The position numbers were made by a program, and so were the translations under genes. The notes beneath the pieces are model-generated. The model ran no database searches and was not told where the DNA came from. It saw only the letters and a program-made list of their open reading frames with translations. 64,000 bases of DNA from Sabulibacter ruber (lineage in GTDB: Bacteria > Bacteroidota > Bacteroidia > Cytophagales > Hymenobacteraceae): assembly GCF_017355955.1 (NCBI RefSeq), contig NZ_JAFFID010000003.1, positions 496,001 to 560,000 on the forward strand, written 5' to 3'. Each line of letters starts with the position of its first letter. Position 1 is the first letter of the stretch. Shown here piece by piece: positions 1 through 8,437 of the stretch.

Positions 1-2
1 AA

Positions 3-203
3 GGCTGGTCAGCCGGGGCCGTGTGGGAAGACATCAAGTTTGATGTAAAGCACGTGAACAGCTTCAGGAAAGTGGCCATTGTGGGCGATGAAACCTGGGA
101 GAACACAATCACCAAATTCATCAAACCGTTCACCACCGCCGAGGTTCAGTTCTTTCCTGCCACCCAACGGGCAGAGGCCATGGCATGGGTAAACCTGCCT
201 TAA
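3..203 (+). CDS. SpoIIAA-like (STAS/SEC14) protein, 3' part
   Basis: The reading frame is open from the window edge and ends at TAA 201-203, so only the last 66 or so codons are seen; the true start lies upstream. The residues match the C-terminal half of SpoIIAA-like proteins: a WEDIKF segment, then a beta strand reading KVAIVGD, a W-x-x-x-I-T-K-F helix and the phrase PFTTAEVQFF, ending in an alternating Ala/Trp helix. In this family the fold is a small STAS/CRAL-TRIO-like alpha/beta domain; the biochemical role is unknown. A GTG at 21 would give a 60-residue product, but coding potential continues upstream of it (GWSAGA), so it is not the start. A distant relative may be the gene at 7925. 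Confidence 0.75.
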   Translation, partial: GWSAGAVWEDIKFDVKHVNSFRKVAIVGDETWENTITKFIKPFTTAEVQFFPATQRAEAMAWVNLP

Positions 204-369
204 ACCAGTTTCTTCAGCAATCCCGGGCGTTGCTTTCCAGATGAAAGCAGAAAAGCGTTACTTTACCGCAGCGCCCGCCAGGCAATTCCGTTTCAGGATC
301 CGCGTTTTCTGTTTAGCGGCTACTTTAAGAAAACGGGCCTGAAAACATTCATCAGACGAGAGACAAGTC

Positions 370-1134
370 ATGCAATTCTTTGTTGAGAAGGACTCAGTGG
401 TACGGGAAATCTGGGGTAAAGGCGATACCATCCTCTTTATCTTCGCAGGCTCGGCGGCCGAGTTCGCCTTGAACAAAGCGGTGGATTGGCTTTACTTCAC
501 CGGCAGGTTGCCCGCCGATCCCCTGGGCCGACTTTTCTCCACGGTGGCCTACGCCCGCCAGATTGTGTTCTCTCCCTTGGAGGCGGCCAATAAAACCATT
601 GACAAGATGGCCCACATCCATGCCGGGGTTGAATCCAAGAGAGGCGCCAAAATCCCCGACTGGGCCTACCGCGACGTCCTGTTCATGCTCATTGATTATT
701 CCATCCGGTCTTACGAGGTGCTGGAGCGCGAACTTACCCTTTCTGAGAAGGCCGAAGTCTTTGATGTGTTTTACCGCGTGGGCTACCGCATGGGCTTGCA
801 GGGCCTGCCGCAAACCTATGAGCAATGGCTGATTTCCCGCGAGGAGCACCTGCAGCAGGACCTGGCTTGGAGCCATTACACCCAGGATCTGTTCAAGCAG
901 TACCAGAAGCATCTGGGCAACATCAGGTACCGGCTGCTGCTGGAGGCTCAGATCATGGTAGTGCCAGACCGCGTGAAACAGTTGCTGGGCTTCCGGAAGA
1001 TTTCCCTGATCTCGCCGCTTCTGCAGAGCTACAAGGTGTCGCGGTACCTCAAACTGGATTGGTTTCTGAAATCGGTGATTCTGCCCGATGCCTACAAAAA
1101 GCAGATCAAAGACCTGGACCAGGCGCCCGCCTGA
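370..1134 (+). CDS. MpaB-like oxygenase-family protein (DUF2236)
   Basis: A 254-residue soluble alpha-helical protein that resembles the MpaB/rubber-oxygenase (Lcp) family, whose characterised members are haem b oxygenases. Visible family traits are the N-terminal W-G-K-G-D segment, the long first helix with RLFSTVAYARQIVF, the H-x-H-A-G-V turn near residue 80, and the W-A-Y-R-D segment followed by a helix. In many MpaB proteins that helix carries a W-x-H-A-T motif; here it reads LFMLIDYSIRSYE, without the histidine, so haem ligation may differ or be lost. The ATG at 370 gives a natural N terminus. The gene stands alone, about 170 bp after the SpoIIAA-like gene and 270 bp before the LLM gene. 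Family assignment is good; activity is inferred only. Confidence 0.75.
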   Translation: MQFFVEKDSVVREIWGKGDTILFIFAGSAAEFALNKAVDWLYFTGRLPADPLGRLFSTVAYARQIVFSPLEAANKTIDKMAHIHAGVESKRGAKIPDWAYRDVLFMLIDYSIRSYEVLERELTLSEKAEVFDVFYRVGYRMGLQGLPQTYEQWLISREEHLQQDLAWSHYTQDLFKQYQKHLGNIRYRLLLEAQIMVVPDRVKQLLGFRKISLISPLLQSYKVSRYLKLDWFLKSVILPDAYKKQIKDLDQAPA

Positions 1135-1178
1135 TGCATTCTAGTTGCCCAATACATCCTGTTAGTGCATAAGTAGCT

Positions 1179-1214
1179 GTTTTCACCCGGTTTTGCTGAA
1201 AACAGGTTAAAATC
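1179..1214. repeat. 36-nt dispersed palindromic element, copy 1
   Basis: Intergenic copy of the 36-nt element family: left arm starting GTTTT, central CTG, right arm GAAAACAGGTTAAAATC. The outer TGTTTTC/GAAAACA stretch can pair. Confidence 0.6.
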
Positions 1215-1407
1215 GGCTTGCCGGAAAGGTGGGTTCCTATAACTCCAATTGGTACTCCCCGTACACCTTCTGAGCAAACAGAGCAGTGGCTTTTCCTGTC
1301 AGAGCAAGCTGATCCTGATCTGTTTACCTATTCAAGATTTCACCTGTAAAACGCAACGGAAACAAGGAAGGGAACCTCACGGGTCTTCCCGAAACAAGCT
1401 ATATCCT

Positions 1408-2400
1408 ATGGACAACAAGAACATCACCATTGGCTACCACAACTCTCATGAGCAGTTTAAACCGAGCCACCTGTTAGCGCTGGTGCAGAAAGCCGAGCAG
1501 GCCGGTTTTACTAACGCCCTCTCCTCAGACCATTTCTACCCCTGGAGCGAAAACCAGGGCGAAAGCGGGTACGCGTGGAGCTGGCTTGGCGCAGCCATGC
1601 AGGCCACGTCACTGCCGTTTGGCGTGGTTTCAGCGCCGGGACAGCGGTACCATCCGGCCATTGCGGCGCAGAAAGTAGCCACGCTTTGCGAGATGTTTCC
1701 GCACCGGTTTTTCCTCTGCGCCGGCAGCGGGCAGTTCCTCAATGAGCGCATCACGGGACAGAAATGGCCCAACAAACAGGAGCGCAATGAGCGCCTGAAA
1801 CTCTGCGTAGACATCATGCGGGCGCTCTGGCGCGGCGAAACGGTGTCGCATAAGGGCCTGGTTGAAGTGGAGAACGCCAAGCTCTACACCCGCCCCGACT
1901 ACATGCCGCCGGTCATAGGTGCCGCCATCACCCCGGAAACCGCCGAATGGGTGGGCAGTTGGGCTGATGGCATGATCACCATCTCTAAACCGGCAGATGA
2001 ACTGCAGAAGATGGTAGAGGCTTTTCACCGGGGTGGTGGCGAGGGCAAGCCCATGCACCTGAAAGTGCAGCTTTCTTACCATACCACCAAGGAGAAGGCT
2101 CGCCAGACGGCCCACGAGCAATGGAAAAACAACGTGTTCCCCTCGGCCCTGCTCTCAGACATCCCCACGGTGAAAGGCTTTGATGCTGCCGGCACCATGG
2201 TGAAACCAGATGAACTAGAGCCGCACGTGCGCATCTCAGACAGTGCCCAGGAACACATTGACCTGCTGGCCAAAGACCTGGAACTGGGCTTCACGCACCT
2301 GCACCTGCACAACGTGAACCTGGAGCAGGAACAATACATTGAGTTCTTCGGGGACCGGGTGCTGCCAGATCTGAAGAAGATTGCAGCCCGACTAGCGTAG
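1408..2400 (+). CDS. LLM-class flavin-dependent oxidoreductase (G6PDH-like, non-F420 type)
   Basis: A 330-residue luciferase-like (LLM) TIM-barrel oxidoreductase. Seen: I-G-Y-H-N-S-H-E at the N terminus, A-E-Q-A-G-F followed by S-S-D-H-F-Y-P-W, then G-S-G-Q-F-L-N-E and an E-R-L-K-L-C-V-D-I-M-R-A-L-W helix. All are hallmarks of the F420-dependent glucose-6-phosphate dehydrogenase branch. A related family, which I recall as TIGR03885, occurs in bacteria without F420 and is thought to use FMN; Bacteroidota are not known for F420, so FMN is the likelier cofactor. I chose the ATG at 1408 (MDNKNITIG), where homology begins, rather than in-frame codons 159 bp upstream. The substrate is unknown. Transcription likely ends at the hairpin 2565-2594. 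Confidence 0.82.
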   Translation: MDNKNITIGYHNSHEQFKPSHLLALVQKAEQAGFTNALSSDHFYPWSENQGESGYAWSWLGAAMQATSLPFGVVSAPGQRYHPAIAAQKVATLCEMFPHRFFLCAGSGQFLNERITGQKWPNKQERNERLKLCVDIMRALWRGETVSHKGLVEVENAKLYTRPDYMPPVIGAAITPETAEWVGSWADGMITISKPADELQKMVEAFHRGGGEGKPMHLKVQLSYHTTKEKARQTAHEQWKNNVFPSALLSDIPTVKGFDAAGTMVKPDELEPHVRISDSAQEHIDLLAKDLELGFTHLHLHNVNLEQEQYIEFFGDRVLPDLKKIAARLA

Positions 2401-2564
2401 GCTGCCTTACTTTTACTGAGGGAAGACGGTTCTCCTTCTGCTTTAGAAGGCGGCCCTACCAGCACATTGACCAGGGATTATCATTTGGTTAAGGTTTGCT
2501 TTGGGTGTAGAGTACCAGGTGGCTGGGGCTTAGCTTTGCAATGTTTGCTGTTAGGAATAGTATC

Positions 2565-2594
2565 AAAAGAGGCGGCCAGATGGCTGCCTCTTTT
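2565..2594. terminator. Bidirectional hairpin terminator
   Basis: Arms AAAAGAGGCGGCCA and TGGCTGCCTCTTTT pair over 14 positions with one G-T wobble and are flanked by A and T runs. It lies downstream of the LLM gene and can also serve the convergent phosphatase gene. Confidence 0.8.
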
Positions 2595-2651
2595 ATTTGA
2601 AAGCACAGGTAAGACGCCCAGAACTGCCCAGGCTTTACAAATCCCTCTCCT

Positions 2652-2690
2652 AAAAAACAGAAAAGGGACTGCCTTCCTCAGACAGTCCCT
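2652..2690 (-). terminator. Terminator of the PhoD-like gene
   Basis: On the minus strand AGGGACTG pairs with CAGTCCCT and is followed by a T-rich tract (TTTCTGTTTTTTAG), just beyond the stop codon of the gene ending at 2716. Confidence 0.75.
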
Positions 2691-2715
2691 CGGCTAAAAG
2701 GTTGGCAGCATTAAC

Positions 2716-4446
2716 TTATGCCGTAGTAAGCTTTTTACCGGATGTGGTGGCGGTGTTTCTGGTGGCAATGGTACTTACATACCGCCAATCTGCGTGGGCA
2801 TTGGAATTGGTGAAGGTTGCCAACACGTACCCCCGCTGTGAGGCATTGAGGTAATTCAAACGATCAATCAGCAAGGTAAAGGCTTGCTCCACGCCCGCAA
2901 TGACCTGGAGGCTATTACCAAAAATAGCTTCCAAACCCGGCGAGGTTACTGATGCCGTCGCGAACTCCGTTCCTACTTCATTACCAGAGGCGTCTGCCAA
3001 AGTGGAACCCCAGGCATTGTGCGTGTCACCGGCCAATGAAACCAGCTTTTTGCCAGCGGCCGCCGCAAACACCATCTCCCGCTCTACCGGGTAACCGTCC
3101 CAGGCATCCAGGTTGTAGGGCAGCACCGTTTCAACCCTTGCCCTTTCGGCAGCCGTGACAGTGGTATCTCCCTGTAGAATCCTGGTTTTGATGGAAACCA
3201 GTTGGGTTACCAGCGTATTGAATTGAAGCAGTAGTTCGGGCGTGGGATTTCCCGAGGCTATCTGGGCGGTCATGAGCAGCAGCTCAGCCGGGATGAAGAT
3301 CTTACTCATCAAGACCTGGCTGCCCAACACCTGCCACTTTGCGGTACTGGCTCCTAAGCGAGACATGAGCCAGTTGCGTTGTTCGGTACCCAGGATGGTT
3401 CTGCCCGGGTTTTGCCAATCTGCCAGGAAAGCGGCCGCATTTAACCCCGATGGCGTGATATAGGCACTGTACTCCAGTTGTTTGTCTCTTCCAATAATTC
3501 TGGTGTCCAGCATCATGAGGTTAACAAGGCCCGCTATCTCAAAATTGCGGTAGATTTTGGAGTTGTCAGTTACGCGGGCGGGTAGGTACTCATGCCACAC
3601 CTGCAGGGCGTACATTTTACGGGTGTTATAATCTCCCTCATTGGGCTGGTGGTTTTCGGCTCCGTCTTTATAGGCATCGTTGGTGATTTCATGATCATCC
3701 CACACGCAGATGAAAGGCTTTAACTGATGAGCTTTCTGCAGTTGCTCATCGCTTCGGTATTGCCGGTAGCGTGCACGGTAATCTTCCAGCCTGGTGATTT
3801 CGCCGGCAGGCACATGCGCTCTCCCCAAGGTGGCGGTGGTGGTGTTGGTGCCGTAGCCACCTGCCCCATATTCATAGATATAGTCTCCCAGGTGCACCAC
3901 CACATCTGCTTCAGACTCAGCCACGGCGCCATACACGTTGAACAGCCCTGACTGGAAGTTGGCGCAGGACACCACGACCAGTTTTACCTCGTTGGCTTCC
4001 CCGGCTTTAGGCAAGGTCCTGGTTTCCCCTACCACAGATACTGCCCCGGTTTTCTCGTTTCTGAACCGGTAGTAGTACCGGGTATATGAAGATAAGTTGC
4101 TTACATCTACGTTCACCGTGTAGTCGCTGGCGGTATCAACCTCCACGGTTTGGCTCACCACGGCAGAGGTGAATCCCGGGTCTTTTGCCACATCCAGCAG
4201 AATAACGGGTTTTCCGCTTTCATTGACGGCGGGCGTGTAGCGGGTCCACAGAATGACCCGGTCCTGGGTAGGATCAAAACTGGCCACTCCTTCATAAAAG
4301 CCGAAATTGCCCTCGGGGGTAGTTCCTGCGTCATCATCTGAGCAGCTGATCAGGGCAGAAGGCAGCAAGGTCACCCCGGCAGTCGCAATCACTGAGTTTC
4401 GGAGGAAGCTTCTGCGGCTAAGTAGGTTTAGGTTTTTCTTTTCCAT
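2716..4446 (-). CDS. PhoD-like alkaline phosphatase, Tat-exported
   Basis: A 576-residue metallophosphoesterase of the PhoD type, which hydrolyses phosphomono- or diesters outside the cytoplasm with a Ca/Fe centre in the known family. The N terminus has a twin-arginine motif (SRRSFLR, residues 10-16) and a hydrophobic stretch ending in LISC with Cys35, so a Tat-exported lipoprotein is plausible. Residues about 45-145 fit the N-terminal beta-sandwich domain. The catalytic domain follows, with VVSCANF, HLGDYIYEYG (near 190), VWDDHEITND (near 250) and AGDTHNAWG (near 470), which supply the expected metal-binding Asp, His and Asn residues. It is a single-gene unit that faces the M16 peptidase gene divergently. 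No phosphate-regulon box was recognised. Confidence 0.9.
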   Translation of the reverse strand: MEKKNLNLLSRRSFLRNSVIATAGVTLLPSALISCSDDDAGTTPEGNFGFYEGVASFDPTQDRVILWTRYTPAVNESGKPVILLDVAKDPGFTSAVVSQTVEVDTASDYTVNVDVSNLSSYTRYYYRFRNEKTGAVSVVGETRTLPKAGEANEVKLVVVSCANFQSGLFNVYGAVAESEADVVVHLGDYIYEYGAGGYGTNTTTATLGRAHVPAGEITRLEDYRARYRQYRSDEQLQKAHQLKPFICVWDDHEITNDAYKDGAENHQPNEGDYNTRKMYALQVWHEYLPARVTDNSKIYRNFEIAGLVNLMMLDTRIIGRDKQLEYSAYITPSGLNAAAFLADWQNPGRTILGTEQRNWLMSRLGASTAKWQVLGSQVLMSKIFIPAELLLMTAQIASGNPTPELLLQFNTLVTQLVSIKTRILQGDTTVTAAERARVETVLPYNLDAWDGYPVEREMVFAAAAGKKLVSLAGDTHNAWGSTLADASGNEVGTEFATASVTSPGLEAIFGNSLQVIAGVEQAFTLLIDRLNYLNASQRGYVLATFTNSNAHADWRYVSTIATRNTATTSGKKLTTA

Positions 4447-4768
4447 CTTTGGGCTTGGTATATACCCAAGATAGCGGGAAGCTTCTAGTCTCTTTTGGTA
4501 CTTCTGGTAATGCTTTTATTAACTTTCCTGAGCGGCCTTAACACTAAAGAAACGTTGGTTTATCGCTCTATTTTCAGGCTATCGGGCAACCAGTAGGCAC
4601 CTTATTTCAAAAGGATTACCCTTGCTGTGGCACTGGATTTTCCTCCTGGTTCTGGAAGGGCCATGCAAATTCAGAACTGCACTGTTACCTTTGTTAGAGC
4701 AGCTTTTGTCATTACTTGCTGCTGTTCCTGTTACACGCAATATTTTTAGTACACCACAATTAACATTC
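4447..4768. other. Divergent intergenic region, phoD-like / M16 gene
   Basis: This 322-bp gap holds the promoter regions of two divergent genes. A short palindrome, CTTGGTATATACCCAAG, sits about 10 bp upstream of the phosphatase start and could be an operator. A Bacteroidota -7 box for the peptidase gene lies at 4686-4693. The gap is open in the peptidase frame, but the encoded sequence does not look like protein. Confidence 0.5.
4686..4693 (+). promoter_or_regulatory. Bacteroidota -7 promoter box for the M16 gene
   Basis: TACCTTTG matches the TAnnTTTG consensus of the Bacteroidota primary sigma factor. It would give a leader of about 75 nt before the ATG at 4769. No TTG -33 box is seen at the usual distance. 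Confidence 0.5.
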
Positions 4769-7594
4769 ATGCGATTTTACAGACACCTCACCTTGCTCTT
4801 GTGCCTCTCCGTATCCTTGCTAGCTTGTCAGCGGCAGAGCAAATCCAAAACCGAGAAACAGGCTTTTCAGGTAGATTTTGAGAAGTTCACTCTGGACAAC
4901 GGACTTACCGTGGTTTTCCACGTGGACAAATCTGACCCGGTAGTAGCTGTGGCCCTCACTAGCCACGTGGGCTCGGCTCGCGAAAAAGAAGGCCGTACCG
5001 GGTTCGCCCACTTGTTTGAACACCTTTTGTTCCTGGAGTCTGAGAACCTGGGCAAAGGTGGCCTAGACAAGATGAGCGCCCGCATTGGCGGCTCCGGCGC
5101 CAACGGTTCCACCTCCCGCGACCGCACCAACTATTACCAGACCGTGCCCAACGATGCCCTGGAGAAAATGATCTGGGCCGAGGCCGACAAACTGGGCTTC
5201 TTCATTAACACCGTAACCGAGCAGGTGTTGTCCAAAGAAAAGCAGGTGGTGAAAAACGAAAAGCGCCAGAGCTATGACAATGCTCCGTACGGCCACACTT
5301 CCTACGTGATTGACCAGAACCTGTACCCCAAAGGCCACCCGTATAACTGGCAGGTGATTGGTTCTCTGGAAGATTTGCAGAACGCCACCCTGGAAGACGT
5401 GAAGGAGTTCTACCGCCGCTGGTACGTGCCCAACAACGTGATACTGACCATCTCCGGCGACTTTGATCCGGCCCAGGCAAAAGCGTGGGTGGAGAAATAC
5501 TTTGGCGAGATCAAGAAAGGCGAGAAAATCCCGGCGCTGGAGAAAAAGCCCGTGACGCTGGCCCAAACCAAGAAACTGTACCACGAAGACAACTTCGCCC
5601 GCTTGCCTGAGCTGACCATGACCTGGCCGAGCGTGTACATGTACCACCCAGATTCTTACGCGCTGCGCACACTGGCCACCTTGCTGAGCGACGGCAAAAA
5701 GGCTCCGTTCAATAAAGTGATTGTAGACGAGAAGCAACTGGCAGGCCGCGTGAACATGTCGCAGTACGGGTCTGAGCTGGCGGGTCAGTTTACCATGAGC
5801 ATCCGGGGCTACGAGAAAGTGGACCTGAACAACCTGCACGCTGCCGTGGAAGAAGCGTTCCAGCGCTTTGAGAAAGAAGGCTTCTCTGATGCCGACCTGA
5901 ACCGCATCAAGACCGCCCAGGAAGTGGGTTTCTACAACGGATTGTCCAGCGCACAAGGCAAAGGTTTCCAGTTGGCCCAGTACGCCATTTTTGCCGGAGA
6001 TCCGGGCTTCATCAGCAAAGACATCCAGAACATGCTGGCCGTGACCCGCGAGGATGTGATGCGTGTATACCAGAAATATATTAAAGGCAAAAACTACGTA
6101 GCCACCAGCTTTGTCCCTAAAGGGCAGACCAACCTGATTCTGGCCGGATCGCAGAAGGCCAGCGTGGTGGAAGAGAAAATTGTGGAAGGTGCCGAGGAGA
6201 AATTCGATGCCTCTACCCAGGCTTCTTACACCCGCACGCCTTCCAGCTTTGACCGCACCAAAGAGCCACCATACGGCAAAACCCCTGAGACCCGCGTGCC
6301 CAACGTGTGGGAAAGCAAACTGGGCAACAACCTGAAACTGGTAGGCATCACCGACCGTGAAGTGCCGCTGGTGCAATTTAACCTGCGCATTGCCGGGGGC
6401 TTGCTGCTGGAGGACACAGCCAAAGTGGGCGTTTCTAACCTTTTGTCTGAGTTATTGCTAAAAGGCACCAAAAACAAAACCACCGAGGAACTGGAGGAAG
6501 CCATAGAGGCTTTGGGCGCTTCCATCGGCATCAACGCCAGTGAAGAGAGCTTCAACATCAGCGGCCGCACGCTGGCCAGAAATTACCAGCCTACCATGGC
6601 GCTGGTGCAGGAGATTCTGTTGGAGCCCCGCTGGGATGCAAAGGAATTCAGCCTGATCAAACAACAGGTAGAAAGCCAGATAAAGCAGCAGAAAGCCAAC
6701 CCTAACTCCATCGCCGATAACAACTTCAGAAAGCTGCTGTACGGCAAAAACCACATTCTGTCCCGCAACATCCTGGGCTCAGAGGGCTCGGTGAAAGCGA
6801 TTACGCTGGAAGACCTGAAGAACTACTACACCGCCAACCTGTCTCCGTCTTTGGCCTCCTTCCAGATTGTGGGTGCCGTAGACCAGCAGGAAGTAATCAA
6901 CTCACTGGCCGGCCTTAACCAGAACTGGAAAGCCAAAGAGGTGCGCTTGCCGCAGTATCCTACACCGGCAGCCCCAACCAACTCTACGGTGTACTTCTAT
7001 GATGTGCCGGGCGCCAAGCAGTCGGTGTTGCGGTTTGGGTACCTGGCCTTGCCGGCCACGCACCCAGACTTCTACCCGGCCCAGGTGATGAACTATATTC
7101 TAGGCGGCGGAGGCTTCGCGTCGCAGCTCACGCAGCAACTGCGCGAAGGCAAAGGCTATACCTACGGCATTGGCTCAAACTTCTCAGGCTCGGTTCTTCC
7201 GGGTCCGTTCGTGATCCAGAGCGGGGTGCGGTCTAACGTGACCTTTGAATCTGCCGATCTCATCAAACAGATTCTGCAGAACTACGGCCCTAACTACTCA
7301 GCCCAGGACCTGGAGGTGACCAAAGGCTTCCTGATCAAGAGCAACGCCCGGGCTTTTGAGACCATGGGAGCCAAGCTGGGCATGCTCAACAACATCAGCA
7401 CCTATGGTTGGCCATATGACTACGCCAAGCGCCGCGAAGCCCTGGTACAAGGCATGACCGTAGCCAAGATAAAGGAACTGGCCCAGCAGTACGTGAACGC
7501 TAACAAGATGTACTACCTGGTGGTAGGCGATGCCGCCACCCAGCTGAAAAAACTGGAGCAACTAGGCTTCGGGAAACCGGTTCTGCTGAACTAG
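4769..7594 (+). CDS. M16 family zinc metallopeptidase, lipoprotein
   Basis: A 941-residue pitrilysin-type peptidase with two M16 halves. The chosen start (MRFYRHL) gives a clean lipoprotein signal ending LLAC (Cys20); 49 further in-frame codons upstream do not resemble a signal peptide and include the promoter box. The N-terminal half carries the inverted zinc motif H-L-F-E-H (His81, Glu84, His85) and a downstream Glu in the K-N-E-K-R segment near 160, so it should be active. The C-terminal half, from about residue 500, has the usual R-x-G-K-G-Y-T-Y-G substrate-binding signature (near 795) but no zinc site, as expected for the inactive half. It probably degrades peptides at the outer or periplasmic membrane face. 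Transcription ends at the hairpin 7619-7657. Confidence 0.92.
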   Translation: MRFYRHLTLLLCLSVSLLACQRQSKSKTEKQAFQVDFEKFTLDNGLTVVFHVDKSDPVVAVALTSHVGSAREKEGRTGFAHLFEHLLFLESENLGKGGLDKMSARIGGSGANGSTSRDRTNYYQTVPNDALEKMIWAEADKLGFFINTVTEQVLSKEKQVVKNEKRQSYDNAPYGHTSYVIDQNLYPKGHPYNWQVIGSLEDLQNATLEDVKEFYRRWYVPNNVILTISGDFDPAQAKAWVEKYFGEIKKGEKIPALEKKPVTLAQTKKLYHEDNFARLPELTMTWPSVYMYHPDSYALRTLATLLSDGKKAPFNKVIVDEKQLAGRVNMSQYGSELAGQFTMSIRGYEKVDLNNLHAAVEEAFQRFEKEGFSDADLNRIKTAQEVGFYNGLSSAQGKGFQLAQYAIFAGDPGFISKDIQNMLAVTREDVMRVYQKYIKGKNYVATSFVPKGQTNLILAGSQKASVVEEKIVEGAEEKFDASTQASYTRTPSSFDRTKEPPYGKTPETRVPNVWESKLGNNLKLVGITDREVPLVQFNLRIAGGLLLEDTAKVGVSNLLSELLLKGTKNKTTEELEEAIEALGASIGINASEESFNISGRTLARNYQPTMALVQEILLEPRWDAKEFSLIKQQVESQIKQQKANPNSIADNNFRKLLYGKNHILSRNILGSEGSVKAITLEDLKNYYTANLSPSLASFQIVGAVDQQEVINSLAGLNQNWKAKEVRLPQYPTPAAPTNSTVYFYDVPGAKQSVLRFGYLALPATHPDFYPAQVMNYILGGGGFASQLTQQLREGKGYTYGIGSNFSGSVLPGPFVIQSGVRSNVTFESADLIKQILQNYGPNYSAQDLEVTKGFLIKSNARAFETMGAKLGMLNNISTYGWPYDYAKRREALVQGMTVAKIKELAQQYVNANKMYYLVVGDAATQLKKLEQLGFGKPVLLN

Positions 7595-7618
7595 CTTTCT
7601 TTTACAACGTTTTACCTT

Positions 7619-7657
7619 ACCGCAATCCCCTTCAGTGTTTCTGGAGGGGATTGCGGT
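7619..7657. terminator. Terminator after the M16 gene
   Basis: A perfect 12-bp stem, ACCGCAATCCCC / GGGGATTGCGGT, with a 15-nt loop, followed by TTT. It lies 25 bp after the peptidase stop codon. Confidence 0.85.
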
Positions 7658-7691
7658 TTTAGGGCAGATTTAATAAAAACTGCTCTAAAAT
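7656..7691. repeat. 36-nt dispersed palindromic element, copy 2
   Basis: Starts GTTTTAGGGCAG and ends CTGCTCTAAAAT; the arms pair TTTTAG-GGCAG with CTGC-TCTAAAA. It overlaps the last two bases of the preceding terminator stem. The rest of the gap to 7924 shows nothing I can name. Confidence 0.65.
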
Positions 7692-7924
7692 GAAAAGATA
7701 CAAGTGAGCCTGTTTGACTGGTAAAATAATCCTCAAGAACATATGGTTTACTATATTTAATTCCGTACCTTAGGTTTAAGTCAAAAGCATCCCTTCTAGT
7801 CAGAGAAGCTTGGGCCTATCTTCAAGGTCTTGCATGACCCACGCTGCTCCTTTCCCTTTTTCTCCTATTTGAGACAGGACTTTAGCTTCCGCTTTGATCC
7901 AGCTTTCCATTAACAAGGAATCTT

Positions 7925-8329
7925 ATGTTACTTCATCAGGACAGCATTCTCAAGCTAGAATATGATCCGGCGACAGACATCCTGGAGATGACGTGGCCAG
8001 ACATTGATCCCGACCTGCTCCCTGAAGTGCGGCAAGCCATGCAAACCATGGTGGAAACTATCCGGAATTATGATGTCAAAAAAGTGCTGATAGATGGCAG
8101 CAAAGCCAGCATCACCATCTCAAAAGAGGAGAGTACGTCTTTATCGCTGAAGCTGGCGCAGGACCTGAACTCCACCCGATTGCAGAAAATAGCCAGGTTA
8201 GAGTCTACAGACCTGCGAAGGGAAAGCGAAGCAGAGGAAACCCGTCTCCGGATTCAGACCAGCCTTGACCTGCATTATGAGATGCAGAACTTTGCTGATC
8301 GTTCGTCTGCCCTGGCCTGGCTCAAATAA
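7925..8329 (+). CDS. Small SpoIIAA/STAS-like protein of unknown function
   Basis: A 134-residue acidic soluble protein without signal peptide or membrane segment. The N-terminal half alternates strands and helices in a pattern like that of Bacteroidota STAS/SEC14-like proteins: ILKLEYDPATDILEMTWPD, a long amphipathic helix (residues 32-48), then the strand KKVLIDGSKA and a helix. The C-terminal third (residues about 85-134) is charged, with RLESTDLRRESEAEETR, and ends in a Trp-containing helix. This is similar in layout to proteins annotated as hypothetical or STAS/SEC14-domain in the phylum; I cannot give a function. It is monocistronic and ends at a very long hairpin (8378-8427). Confidence 0.65.
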   Translation: MLLHQDSILKLEYDPATDILEMTWPDIDPDLLPEVRQAMQTMVETIRNYDVKKVLIDGSKASITISKEESTSLSLKLAQDLNSTRLQKIARLESTDLRRESEAEETRLRIQTSLDLHYEMQNFADRSSALAWLK

Positions 8330-8377
8330 CCTTGCACAACCTCAGGTTTTACCTGCCAGAAAGCAATCCTTAGTGGC

Positions 8378-8427
8378 ACCCAACAAGAAAGCCCCTGCCC
8401 GTTAAGGCAGAGGCTTTCTTGTTGGGT
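8378..8427. terminator. Long bidirectional hairpin terminator
   Basis: 22-nt arms (8378-8399 and 8406-8427) pair with a single mismatch around a 6-nt loop; the arms contain CAACAAGAAAGCC and GGCTTTCTTGTTG. It sits exactly between two convergent genes and can end both transcripts. Confidence 0.88.
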
Positions 8428-8437
8428 GGTGTTATGG

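Noticed and set aside
2467..2697. 76-codon frame after the LLM gene
   Set aside because: It spans two terminator hairpins and shows no protein-like pattern.
4622..4768. In-frame N-terminal extension of the M16 peptidase
   Set aside because: The lipoprotein signal begins at 4769; the extension includes the -7 promoter box and has no homology-like content.
5063..6376. 437-codon open frame on the minus strand within the M16 gene
   Set aside because: It is opposite a conserved peptidase with intact motifs; the translated sequence is His/Val/Gly-rich and resembles no protein, as expected of an antisense shadow in GC-biased codons.
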